Shown here in pieces: positions 16,201 to 24,015 of a DNA stretch of 24,015 nucleotides (position 1 is its first letter; each line of letters begins with the position of its first letter). Location of the stretch: assembly GCF_946479975.1 (NCBI RefSeq), contig NZ_CAMLIX010000044.1, forward strand, positions 1 through 24,015. Reading direction: 5' to 3'. The stretch is from an uncultured Flavobacterium sp. (GTDB taxonomy: Bacteria > Bacteroidota > Bacteroidia > Flavobacteriales > Flavobacteriaceae). Made by a program: the position numbers and the translations under genes. The notes below the pieces were generated by a model, which saw only the letters and a program-made list of their open reading frames with translations, was not told where the DNA came from and did no database searches.

Positions 16201-16382
16201 ACTCGTTTATTTCTAAAGTAAGATTGTATGTAAACGTTCAAAACTTATACACGTTTACAAAATATACAGGTTCTGACCCTGCACTTGGAAACTTAGATCA
16301 AAATATTACGCTGAGCGGTATTGATTTAGGACGTTACCCTGTACCTAGAACAACTTCTGTTGGAGTGAATTTAGAATTCTAA
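13278..16382 (+). CDS. SusC/RagA-family TonB-dependent outer-membrane transporter
   Basis: 1034 residues. A signal peptide (1-23, cleavage FFA-Q) is followed by a carboxypeptidase-regulatory-like domain (about 25-98; GTVTDFDGSFVLNNV) and a TonB-box-like segment LNEVVVIGYGT (101-111). Next come the plug domain (about 112-235; ISVQIRGITSINGNEPLYVIDG) and a 22-strand barrel ending in VGVNLEF, the typical aromatic last residue. A Ca2+-loop-like DLNGDGKID (from D843) near the C-terminal part is usual in SusC proteins. It imports oligosaccharides through the outer membrane using TonB-ExbBD energy, with SusD as the lid. It is the first gene of the operon susC-susD-glycan-binding protein and presumably the HTCS target. 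No FecR or sigma partner is present, consistent with HTCS control. Confidence 0.95.
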   Translation: MQKKTFKKLLCLIVCMWGNFFFAQTVKGKVTSGGANLPGVSVVVQGTNNGTVTDFDGSFVLNNVEPKALLLFTYVGYKNLILPADTKSVMQVNLVNDLEKLNEVVVIGYGTSKRKDINGAVSSIKASEIQDKPFTSIDQALVGKAAGVNVTQNSGTPGGGISVQIRGITSINGNEPLYVIDGTPVFADKNNDSFSFSALGGGSGQTKNSALSGLNISDIETIDILKDASATAIYGANGANGVVLITTKKGKKGKSKFAYETYLGTQEVNKTVDVLNLPQYAAYQAKIFKLNGEPIPYQYQKPNLLGNGTNWQDELFRTATMYNHQLSFSGEKEGTRFYTSLNYFDQEGIVLNSDFNRLSMRLNVDSNVKSWLKIGNNLSVSKSSQQVVRNDDRGGLVMNALRQSPELPVRSPDGSFAGPTSGLGSSANEATNPIALAEYNNSTTERFKINGNLFADFTLIKGLVFRSELGYDLNFSKNKAFVPKYTLGTVNELLNKSFKQQDQSYYWNIKNYLTYNKTISENHNFTFLLGQEAQESRYEYLSGYRTGDFLNKDFTNLNIGDIDTALNGNGSGRWSMASYISRLNYSFSDRYSFSASLRADASSNFGPNNKWGYFPSFSGGWTVSNEKFFEPISTTINYLKFRAGYGTVGNQNIPANRYQTILSLLASPFGGVSPTIDNLGNPNIKWESLKSFNTGFEMAMFNNRVKVDFDYYVKNSSDFLTKQINDESNQSALNYYLNTGEITTKGVELTLNTRNISTENFTWDSTIIFSKYNNELTSFQGQGKSLLGKVQFDLYNVTRTTEGQPVGQFYGYVTDGLFKNAAELAAGPIQETGTGIGDIRFKDLNGDGKIDSKDQTAIGDAIPDFTYAFTNNFKYKNLSLSVVLTGSQGNQIYNFTRHYIDGIYPGFGDRYGNVSTQALQAFEPGVNENTDVPRITLNDPNGNGRISNRFVEDGSYLRIQNVSLSYDLPSKIFDNSFISKVRLYVNVQNLYTFTKYTGSDPALGNLDQNITLSGIDLGRYPVPRTTSVGVNLEF

Positions 16383-16441
16383 GATTGATAAAAAACACAT
16401 TTAACTTAATGATATACAATCGTTAACCTAAAAAAATAATT

Positions 16442-17965
16442 ATGAAAAGACTTTTTAAACTTTTTATGATGGGAATGTTAATACCATTACTGTCTTTGTT
16501 TTCCTGTTCGGATGATTTTTTGGATGCACCGTCTGAAAATCAACTGACACCATCAGATTTACCAGAAGGCGTTACCGCTTTTGACGGAATTGCCGAGAGT
16601 TTGTACTTTAAACCGTGGTTTACCTTTAATGATAAATTCTTAATTGCCGTTGGTGATATGTACGCCGGAAACGCTTTTACATTTGATGGTGCTTATTCGC
16701 AGTTTAAAGATGCGCAGGTAACATCTCAAAACCCAATCTTGACAGAAGGATATGTTTCGTTGTTTTCTGTTATTGACCAGTCCAACAACTTAATGAGTTT
16801 AGTAGAAGAAAGAAAAAGCGAACTGCCAGAAGCTTCATATAAAAATGCTATTGCAATATCGAGATTCATGCGTGCAAATGCTTATTTCTATTTGGTGAGA
16901 TCTTTTGGAGCTGTGCCAATTATTAATAAAGCGGGTACGGCAGCGCAGCCAAAAAGAAATCTAGTTGCTGATGTTTATAAATTTATCAAACAAGATTTAG
17001 AATACGCTGCAGAAAATTTACCTGAAAGAGGTTTAAAGAAAGGCTACGTTACTAAATATGCTGCAATGGGAATTCTGGCTAAAGTACATTTAACTTTAAA
17101 TGAATATGGAGAATGTGCTGCTTTGACTCAGAAAATCATTGGAAATCAATATACTTTGATTTCGGAGTATGGTAATTTATTCAGCAGTCCAGAAAACAAC
17201 AACAGCGCCGAAAGTATGTTTGCTTTACAATGGAAAGCGATCGCTACAGAATGGGGAACACAAAATACCAATCAGGCGTATATTGTTCCAGGAAGTTCAG
17301 GAATAACAGGCGGTGGTGACGGATGGGGAGTTTATCTTCCTTCTATTTCTCTGCAAAATGTATTTGAACCAAACGACATCAGAAAAAAGAATACCATCAT
17401 GACCGATGGCGATTTTTATCCTGAATTATTAAAAAATCAAGGTGGTTTCACATACAAAAAAATCCTTTCGTCTACAGCTGCAAACTTCAGAAAATATATA
17501 GTAGGATCTGCTGCCGAAAGAAACGATGTGTTCTTTATGAGAACTTCTCAAAACACGATTATTTTAAGATATTCTGATATTTTATTGATGAATGCTGAGG
17601 CCATTATGGCGGGAGCTGGTTCGACTACTTCGGCTGCAGCTTTAAGCTCTTTTAATGAGGTAAGAAAAAGAGCGGGACTTCCAGCTAAAACGATCCTGAC
17701 AAGAGATGAATTGTTTAATGAAAGAAGAGTTGAATTTGCATTAGAAGGACAATATTTCTTCGATTTAAAACGCCGCGGACTTGCAGAAGCAAAAGCGATA
17801 ATTTCGCAGCAGGAAGTTGGCTTTTATTCTGATGATGCCAGAACCGATTTGATTTCGAGAAAGATTACTCCAGGAAGTAATTATTTTGAACTGCCATTAC
17901 CGCAGTCTGCTATTGATACTAATCCATCATTATTAGAAGCTCCGGTTCCTTTTAACTTTAACTAA
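16442..17965 (+). CDS. SusD/RagB-family glycan-binding lipoprotein
   Basis: 507 residues. The lipobox LLSLFSC puts the lipidated Cys at 22, followed by SDDFLD, the acidic pattern that directs lipoproteins to the outside of the outer membrane. The body is the alpha-helical TPR-rich SusD fold: an RFMRANAYFYLVRSFGAVPI segment (about 139-160) is the family's conserved helix, and the C-terminal RILLMNAEA / FNEVRKRAGL / ERRVEFALEGQYFFDLKR blocks are all recognisable. It caps the SusC barrel and binds the polysaccharide fragments to be imported. It lies 59 nt after susC and 7 nt before the next gene, so it is clearly in the same operon. Confidence 0.95.
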   Translation: MKRLFKLFMMGMLIPLLSLFSCSDDFLDAPSENQLTPSDLPEGVTAFDGIAESLYFKPWFTFNDKFLIAVGDMYAGNAFTFDGAYSQFKDAQVTSQNPILTEGYVSLFSVIDQSNNLMSLVEERKSELPEASYKNAIAISRFMRANAYFYLVRSFGAVPIINKAGTAAQPKRNLVADVYKFIKQDLEYAAENLPERGLKKGYVTKYAAMGILAKVHLTLNEYGECAALTQKIIGNQYTLISEYGNLFSSPENNNSAESMFALQWKAIATEWGTQNTNQAYIVPGSSGITGGGDGWGVYLPSISLQNVFEPNDIRKKNTIMTDGDFYPELLKNQGGFTYKKILSSTAANFRKYIVGSAAERNDVFFMRTSQNTIILRYSDILLMNAEAIMAGAGSTTSAAALSSFNEVRKRAGLPAKTILTRDELFNERRVEFALEGQYFFDLKRRGLAEAKAIISQQEVGFYSDDARTDLISRKITPGSNYFELPLPQSAIDTNPSLLEAPVPFNFN

Positions 17966-17972
17966 CTATACT

Positions 17973-19076
17973 ATGATCAATAAAATAAAAAACAGCATTC
18001 TATTACTTTTTGTACTGGCTTCTTTTACAGCCTGTCAAAATGATGATGCCCCAACTGCAACTATAGATGCAATGGTTGCAGAACCAGGAGATTTACTTAA
18101 TCAAGCTTTTCCATCAAATAAAGTAAGAGTTGAAGGCGAAGGTTTGAAGGGATTAAAAACGATCACGCTGGATAATAAAATCAATATTAGTTTCAATCCG
18201 AATTACAATTCAGATCAAGCGTTTATTTTCACAATTCCTTTTGATGAAAAACTAGGAAGCCGATTTGGAGTGCAGCCTATTACATTCACCACTGCAAATG
18301 GTACAGTTACTAAAAACATTGAGATTTTACAGCCTGTGCCAACCATTACAAAAACAACTCCGGCTGTTGCAACGCCAGGATTTCCGTTAGAAATTGAAGG
18401 AACTTGGTTTTATAATATTTCATCAGTAACCGTAGGCGGAAAATCAGTTAGTTATACGGCAAAATCATCTTCGTCAATTATTATTGGCTTACCTGCCGAT
18501 GCCGCTTCTGGATCAGAACTGGTAATTACTACTCCAGGCGGAACAGCAAAAAAAACAATAGATTTTGTGACGATCGTTCTAGTGTCTGATTTTGATGGCA
18601 ACGGCGTACGAAAAGATTGGTTTTCTTATGGTGATGTTGCTTCTTTTAATGCCAATACAGGTGGTGGTCCAACTGGTAATTATGCAAGTTTTACTTGGTC
18701 AGGTTCGACTTCAAACGGTTACAACGGAAGCAGTGCTGGTGGAGGAAGCAGTTTCTTAAGCGCTACGAATACAGATGCTAAAAAAGCGTATATCGATATT
18801 GATATTAGTGCAAATGTTATTGGAGCGCAGTTTGCGATTCAGTTAAATACTATTGACAATAAAAACTACGCCTACAATTTTAAAATTACAGATGTAAACT
18901 GGGCGACCAAAACAATTTCAATAGCCGATTTTAAAGATGATTATGGTTATGGAGGAAATACAGCAGCTGCGTTGGATGTTTCTAAAATTAATGAAATCAA
19001 AATTGGCGTGATTCAAAATGACACACCTAATCCAACTACAATAAAATACGATAATGTTAAGATTCGCTATCAATAA
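17973..19076 (+). CDS. IPT/TIG surface glycan-binding lipoprotein (SGBP-B-like)
   Basis: 367 residues with a lipobox ASFTAC (Cys21) followed by QNDD, an outer-surface export signal. Residues about 25-112 look like one TIG-like Ig domain and about 113-195 like a second, clearer IPT/TIG domain (PTITKTTPAVATPGFPLEIEG start). The C-terminal region (about 200-367) begins DFDGNGVRKDW and resembles the glycan-binding domain of Bacteroides surface glycan-binding protein B, first described for xyloglucan but present in PULs for other beta-glycans. Aromatic residues in that part (several Trp and Tyr) may form the binding platform. It occupies the SusE/SusF position, 7 nt after susD, and would hold the long polysaccharide at the surface for the endo-enzyme. 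Confidence 0.88.
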   Translation: MINKIKNSILLLFVLASFTACQNDDAPTATIDAMVAEPGDLLNQAFPSNKVRVEGEGLKGLKTITLDNKINISFNPNYNSDQAFIFTIPFDEKLGSRFGVQPITFTTANGTVTKNIEILQPVPTITKTTPAVATPGFPLEIEGTWFYNISSVTVGGKSVSYTAKSSSSIIIGLPADAASGSELVITTPGGTAKKTIDFVTIVLVSDFDGNGVRKDWFSYGDVASFNANTGGGPTGNYASFTWSGSTSNGYNGSSAGGGSSFLSATNTDAKKAYIDIDISANVIGAQFAIQLNTIDNKNYAYNFKITDVNWATKTISIADFKDDYGYGGNTAAALDVSKINEIKIGVIQNDTPNPTTIKYDNVKIRYQ

Positions 19077-19101
19077 GTAATCTTGCTATTTAAAACTTTA
19101 A

Positions 19102-19129
19102 AAGAGGCTGTCATCAAAAACGGCCTCTT
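19102..19129 (+). terminator. Hairpin without U-tract between glycan-binding protein and GH10
   Basis: A 10-bp stem AAGAGGCTGT / ACGGCCTCTT (one G-U) with an 8-nt loop, 25 nt after the stop of the glycan-binding gene. On the plus strand it is followed by ACAAG, not a T-run, so it should not be an efficient terminator. It may attenuate or mark an mRNA processing point, lowering GH10 relative to susCD. Confidence 0.5.
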
Positions 19130-19203
19130 ACAAGTAAATCAAAAACAGAAAATATAAATAAAGGATATTCTCCTCAAAAGAATATGCTATAATAAATAAA
19201 AGT

Positions 19204-20595
19204 ATGAAAATTAGATTTTTATTAATCCTGACGAGCATTGTCTTTTTTCTAAATGCCTGCTCAAAAGACGACAACGAAAGTGCTGCAAACTTAGAAGTGC
19301 CAGTTGCCAACGCTCCAAAAGATGTAAACGATAATGGTTTTAGAGCAAAATGGAATTACGTTTCGCACTCAAAAAGTTATCTTTTAGATGTTTCTACAGA
19401 TGAAAATTTCACTTCTATTCTGCCAAATTACAACGCAAAAGCCGTAACTGATTTAAACGAAGTTGTAGTAGGTTTAACTGGAGGAACACAATATTATTAC
19501 CGAGTTAGAGCCAAAAACGAAACACAAACTTCAGAGTATTCAAATGTGATTAGTGTGGTAACTACAGGTTCAAGCGGTATTCCTGAAGATCCAACTTTTT
19601 TAAAGGTAAAAGCAAATAAATTAGCCAATCCATTTTTTATCGGTATGGCAATAAAAGCTTCTCAATTAACAACTGGAAGTCCGTACGATGTTATTTTGAA
19701 AAATGAATTCAGCAGTATTTCTGCCGAATACGAAATGAAAATGGATCAAATTTCTACAGCAAGCGGTGTTTATAACTGGGCTGTGGCGGATAAAATTGTA
19801 GCTTACGGAAATACCAATAAAATCAATGTTCACGGTCACGCTTTGGTTTGGCATAACGCGGTGCCACAATGGCTAAAAGATTTTTCTGGAACTGATGCTG
19901 AATTTGCTGCTGAAGTAAAAAAATACATTACAGATGTGGTTACGCATTATGCAGGAAAAGTAAAATCTTGGGACGTAGTGAATGAAGCTGTAGATGACAA
20001 TGGAGGAGCTATGAGAAATACTATATTCCTTAAACGAATGGGACCTAATTATGTGAAAGACTGTTTTCAATGGGCAAGAAATGCAGCAACTGCAGCCGGT
20101 GATACTTCTTTATTATTATTTTATAATGATTATGCTACTTCAACTAATATTCCGAAACAAGATAAAGTTTTTAGTCTTGTAGATGATTTAAAAGCGGCTA
20201 AAGTAATTGATGGGCTTGGTTTCCAGATGCACAACACCTATTTAAGTCCGACAAAAGCGGAGATAGAAACAGATATTAATAAAGCTGTAGCTAAAGGACT
20301 GAAAATTCATGTTTCAGAATTGGATATTCAAGTAAACCAATTCAATGATATTACGACTTTTACCAATGAAAGAAGATTGGCTCAAAAAGCAAAATACAAG
20401 GAAATTGTTAAGATTTACAACGCAATTCCAGCAGCTAATAAATATGCTTTAACAATTTGGGGAATGAAAGATAACGAATCATGGATTCCGTTTAATACAG
20501 AGCTAAATCACCCAGGAAATGACTGGCCTTTATTGTACGATGCAAATTTTGCAATCAAGAGTTCTCATACTGGATTTTTAGAAGGTTTAGATTAA
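19204..20595 (+). CDS. GH10 endo-beta-1,4-xylanase-like lipoprotein with FnIII-like domain
   Basis: 463 residues. The lipobox FLNAC (Cys19) is followed by SKDDNE, suggesting surface display. Residues about 30-120 form a fibronectin-III-like domain (AKWNYVSHSKSYLLDVS, YYYRVRAKN). Residues about 130-460 form the GH10 barrel, with HGHALVWH (about 201-208), the acid/base E261 in WDVVNEA, the nucleophile E372 in HVSELDI, and WGMKDNESWIP near the end. GH10 enzymes cut internal beta-1,4-xylosidic bonds with retention, and some also act on mixed beta-glucans. The usual EN-x-MK motif is E175-Y176-E-M-K179 here, so the Asn that normally contacts the -2 sugar is Tyr. It follows the glycan-binding gene by 127 nt with a hairpin between; it may share that operon or have its own promoter. 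Confidence 0.92.
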   Translation: MKIRFLLILTSIVFFLNACSKDDNESAANLEVPVANAPKDVNDNGFRAKWNYVSHSKSYLLDVSTDENFTSILPNYNAKAVTDLNEVVVGLTGGTQYYYRVRAKNETQTSEYSNVISVVTTGSSGIPEDPTFLKVKANKLANPFFIGMAIKASQLTTGSPYDVILKNEFSSISAEYEMKMDQISTASGVYNWAVADKIVAYGNTNKINVHGHALVWHNAVPQWLKDFSGTDAEFAAEVKKYITDVVTHYAGKVKSWDVVNEAVDDNGGAMRNTIFLKRMGPNYVKDCFQWARNAATAAGDTSLLLFYNDYATSTNIPKQDKVFSLVDDLKAAKVIDGLGFQMHNTYLSPTKAEIETDINKAVAKGLKIHVSELDIQVNQFNDITTFTNERRLAQKAKYKEIVKIYNAIPAANKYALTIWGMKDNESWIPFNTELNHPGNDWPLLYDANFAIKSSHTGFLEGLD

Positions 20596-20625
20596 ACTGA
20601 ATTCAATTCCAAAAATTATTAAAAC

Positions 20626-20655
20626 AAAACACCACTTTTTCAAGTGGTGTTTTTT
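20626..20655. terminator. Bidirectional terminator between GH10 and GH16
   Basis: Perfect 12-bp stem AAAACACCACTT / AAGTGGTGTTTT with a TTTC loop. T-rich tails follow on both strands, and it sits between convergent stop codons (20595 and 20684), so it serves both genes. Confidence 0.9.
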
Positions 20656-20683
20656 ATTTATTACAATACAGCTGAATAGAAGT

Positions 20684-21598
20684 TTATATCGATCTTTTAG
20701 CTACCGAAACCTCATCTACCCACATTATTACTGTAGTAAATAAATTAATTTTATTCGGATTTATAAAGCTTGAATCATTTGATCCTACATTCATATTTAA
20801 AACTACGTTATGTTTTTGGAACTTATTTAAATTGAGTTTCGAAACGCTGCTATTCGTATATGCAGCAACAACTGCATTATCAATTTTTACGGTTACCGTA
20901 ATCGCATTATCTTTCATTTTCACAAAACATTCGTAAAGATGCCAGCCGTTATTTGCGTCTATATTAAAACTGCTTGGATAGTTTCGCTCTGCCTGATTTC
21001 CTAATTGATTTGTGCCTTGAGTTGTTCCATAAAAAAGATTCGATGCAAAACGAGATGCATTTGGCGCAAAAGAGTATCCTTCCATTATATCAATCTCGCC
21101 AAAAGTTGGCCATCCATCTTCCTGAACTGTCCAGAATGCCGGCCATGCACCATACGTGCTGGAAAATGATTTGTAAGTGGCGCCATCCATTGCTAATAAT
21201 TTAATACTGGCCGCTATTTTATATTCGGTGTTATTTTCGGGCGTATATTGATATAAAGACTTTACCAATCCTGATTGGTATTTTGTCTGGCTTATTTTTG
21301 TTGTTTTAATTTCAAGACACCCTTTTCCGTCTCTCACTTGTAGTGTTGGCACTGCGCTCTTGTAATCGCAATAGTTAGAGTTGTAATCTGTACGCTGTAC
21401 TTTTGTCCATTTTGAGAGTGAGGCACCTTGATCAAATGTATCTTCAAATTGTTTTACCCATTCAGTGGCGGCAGTTTTTTTAGTACTCCCATTTGTGGCG
21501 CTGGGTTCCTCTTTATTTTCTGTTACCGAATTGTCAAAACACGAAGATAATGCTAAAGAGCAAAGCATCATTAGTGTAATTCCACTTAACTTTTTCAT
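20684..21598 (-). CDS. GH16 endo-beta-glucanase/laminarinase-like lipoprotein
   Basis: 304 residues with a lipobox ALSSC (Cys20); the residues after it (FDNSVTENKEE) are less strictly acidic than in the neighbouring lipoproteins. A Thr/Ser/Lys linker (about 30-45) leads to a GH16 jelly-roll domain (about 48-302). The active site is G-E168-I-D170-I-M-E173, with E168 as nucleophile and E173 as acid/base in the ExDxxE beta-bulge form found in laminarinases and agarases rather than the ExDxE form of lichenases and xyloglucanases. WPAFWTVQEDGWPTF precedes it, as in laminarinases. The residues after the motif (GYSFAPNASRFASNLFYG) depart from the common laminarinase pattern, so the exact substrate is open. 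It is transcribed opposite to the PUL from its own promoter, so co-regulation is not shown. Confidence 0.88.
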   Translation of the reverse strand: MKKLSGITLMMLCSLALSSCFDNSVTENKEEPSATNGSTKKTAATEWVKQFEDTFDQGASLSKWTKVQRTDYNSNYCDYKSAVPTLQVRDGKGCLEIKTTKISQTKYQSGLVKSLYQYTPENNTEYKIAASIKLLAMDGATYKSFSSTYGAWPAFWTVQEDGWPTFGEIDIMEGYSFAPNASRFASNLFYGTTQGTNQLGNQAERNYPSSFNIDANNGWHLYECFVKMKDNAITVTVKIDNAVVAAYTNSSVSKLNLNKFQKHNVVLNMNVGSNDSSFINPNKINLFTTVIMWVDEVSVAKRSI

Positions 21599-21951
21599 GA
21601 TTTTTTGTTTAGATGTTAGTTAATTTCTTTTACTTATTTCAACAAATTATGCCAGCCAAAAGCCTTCCAAAAAAAAGCTGCTGATTGGTTTTTAAAAAGT
21701 CGAATTTGTCTAGGTTAAAAGTAATTTTATACTAAAAAATCAGAAAGTAAATTTGAGGCAGTTAATAGCAGAGATGTTGTATTTTAATAAAAATCGGTTC
21801 TAGAATGGATTTAAAACTAGTAAAATATATTTTTTTTCCGATTTAAAAAATAATCACAAAATGAATTCAAACACACGGAGCTTTGTACACTTAAAATGAA
21901 AACTTTTTCTTAAATTTATAGTGACTTCCCAGCAATAAAATCACATGAATT
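21599..21951. other. Divergent intergenic region, GH16 / VOC protein
   Basis: 353 AT-rich bases between divergent genes, holding both promoters. On the plus side a TTG at 21883-21885 and a near -7 box TAAATTTA at 21911-21918 are visible, but the 25-nt spacing is longer than usual. I saw no GGGGT boxes here like those upstream of susC, and no coding potential. Confidence 0.4.
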
Positions 21952-22320
21952 ATGGACATTATAAAAGACTATGATAATTTTTTTCTTCCTGTTGAAAATC
22001 TTGAAACAGCAAAGGAATTTTACAAAGACAAACTCGGACTTGGTATTAAATTTGATTTTGCAGACAAAGGAATGACCGCTTTTAAAGTCGGCGAAAATGA
22101 ACCCGCAATTATTGTAAGCACGATGCAAAATGCAAAACCTGCTATTTGGTTTACAGTCGAAAGTGTTCAAGATGCCTACGCAGAATTAAAACAAAAAGGC
22201 GTAACATTTTTAAGCGAACCTTTTGAAATTATGACCGGACTTTCGGTAGAGTTTACAGATCCATTTGGAAATAAACTCGGAATTACTGATTATACAAAAA
22301 TGCCTCATCTTAAAAAATAA
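21952..22320 (+). CDS. VOC superfamily (glyoxalase/bleomycin-resistance-like) protein
   Basis: 122 residues, a single cytoplasmic VOC domain of two beta-alpha-beta-beta-beta modules: FFLPVENLETAKEFYKDKLGL begins the first, and IWFTVESVQDAYAELKQKGV the second, ending in FTDPFGNKLGITDY. The positions that usually carry metal-binding His and Glu (start of strand 1 in each module and the final strand) are hydrophobic or otherwise unsuitable as far as I can see, so it may be a metal-free binding protein rather than an active glyoxalase. The family includes lactoylglutathione lyases, dioxygenases and antibiotic-binding proteins, and the specific role cannot be told. It is an isolated unit between PUL genes and does not obviously belong to polysaccharide use. 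Confidence 0.85.
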   Translation: MDIIKDYDNFFLPVENLETAKEFYKDKLGLGIKFDFADKGMTAFKVGENEPAIIVSTMQNAKPAIWFTVESVQDAYAELKQKGVTFLSEPFEIMTGLSVEFTDPFGNKLGITDYTKMPHLKK

Positions 22321-22363
22321 AAAATGAAACACTAAGTTTTTTTTCAATACATCATATTATCAT

Positions 22364-22417
22364 TTGACCTGCTTATCATCCATTTTTTTATGAATAATAA
22401 GCAGGTCAATTTTTTTT
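22364..22417 (+). terminator. Terminator of the VOC-protein gene
   Basis: Perfect 13-bp stem TTGACCTGCTTAT / ATAAGCAGGTCAA with a 20-nt loop and an eight-T tract on the plus strand. It has no T-run on the minus strand, so it does not obviously serve the convergent esterase gene. Confidence 0.9.
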
Positions 22418-22432
22418 CTAAAATGCTATTCT

Positions 22433-23602
<1,170 letters not shown>

Positions 23603-23620
23603 TTATCTTTTTAGGATTTT

Positions 23621-24015
23621 TTACTTGTCTTTAAATAAAAGCGGTGCCAATTCTTTGAAACTTCTTCTCCATGTCAAAAATTCGTGTGCGGTATTTTCAG
23701 ACACATACGAAACGGCATTGAATCCAGCATCTTTAAGATTTTTTACTGCTGTCTGTACTCCTTCTGGTCTTTCTCGGCTTCCGCAGCTTATAAAAACAAG
23801 TTTCACTTTCGATTTATCCTTAATTTCTTCGGGTTTATAAGTACCGCCGCTCAGCAATGCATAATAGGAGAATACTTCAGGTTTATTGAGCGTGATAGTG
23901 TGTGTTTCCATCCCGCCCATAGACAATCCTGCCATCGCTCGATTTGCCTGATTTGAAAGTGTACGGAAATTTGAATCGATGTACGGAATCAACTCTTCAG
24001 TAAGAACGGTTTGAA
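23621..24015 (-). CDS. CE1-type esterase, C-terminal part, truncated by window edge
   Basis: The gene enters from beyond 24015: the frame is open to the window end, reading QTVLTEELIPYIDSNFR before the catalytic segment. About 131 codons are seen: nucleophile Ser in AMAGLSMGGME, His in NTAHEFLTWRRS, and a strand ending ISCGSRERP where the Glu takes the usual Asp position. It is a paralogue of the esterase immediately downstream: both have IP-x-ID-x-x-FRT, AGLSMG and TAHE-x-LTWRR. Its stop is 21 nt before that gene's start, so the two form one minus-strand operon. The apparent internal start within this segment is a TTG Leu codon and not an initiator. Confidence 0.87.
   Translation of the reverse strand, partial: QTVLTEELIPYIDSNFRTLSNQANRAMAGLSMGGMETHTITLNKPEVFSYYALLSGGTYKPEEIKDKSKVKLVFISCGSRERPEGVQTAVKNLKDAGFNAVSYVSENTAHEFLTWRRSFKELAPLLFKDK

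Overview
The window looks like chromosome of a Flavobacterium-type Bacteroidota. It is strongly AT-rich. Starts are ATG in A-rich contexts with little Shine-Dalgarno signal. Lipoprotein signal peptides are followed by Asp/Glu-rich residues, and the centre is a SusC/SusD polysaccharide-utilisation locus (PUL) driven by a hybrid two-component sensor. No rRNA, tRNA, insertion sequence, integrase or CRISPR array was seen.

Layout. (1) Positions 1-5940 hold a housekeeping/stress neighbourhood of mostly single-gene units, several with their own hairpin terminators: the 5' end of a DHA2-type MFS exporter (minus, cut by the window edge), a flavodoxin-like protein, two small low-complexity proteins, a DUF892 (YciE/YciF) ferritin-like protein with a histone-H1-like tail, a very acidic small protein, a DUF72 (YecE-like) protein, a doubtful small membrane ORF, a stand-alone response-regulator receiver and an unidentified secreted protein. 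(2) Positions 6183-20595 hold the PUL, all on the plus strand: secreted GH3 beta-glycosidase, 1383-residue hybrid two-component system (HTCS), SusC-like TonB-dependent transporter, SusD-like lipoprotein, IPT/TIG surface glycan-binding lipoprotein and a GH10 endo-glycanase lipoprotein with an FnIII-like N-terminal domain. (3) Positions 20684-24015 are an accessory flank: a convergent GH16 lipoprotein, a VOC/glyoxalase-like protein, and two tandem CE1-type esterases on the minus strand, the upstream one running off the window.

How the parts could work together. GH10 and possibly GH16 would cut a beta-linked plant polysaccharide at the cell surface. SusD and the IPT/TIG protein would hold the fragments and SusC would import them. 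Esterases would remove acyl groups such as ferulate or acetate, and GH3 would finish the oligosaccharides in the periplasm. The HTCS, with 14 recognisable propeller-blade motifs outside and an AraC-type DNA-binding domain inside, would sense a product and switch on susC. GH10 plus CE1 points to xylan. GH3 plus a beta-bulge-type GH16 points to beta-glucan. The sequence alone does not settle which.

The points most worth a second look are a pair of GGGGT boxes exactly 21 bp apart upstream of susC, a Tyr in place of the usual subsite Asn in the GH10, a Glu where CE1 esterases usually carry the catalytic Asp (in both tandem copies), and a hairpin without a U-tract between the glycan-binding protein and GH10. 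I found no clearly new kind of biological system; the core is a recognisable PUL.
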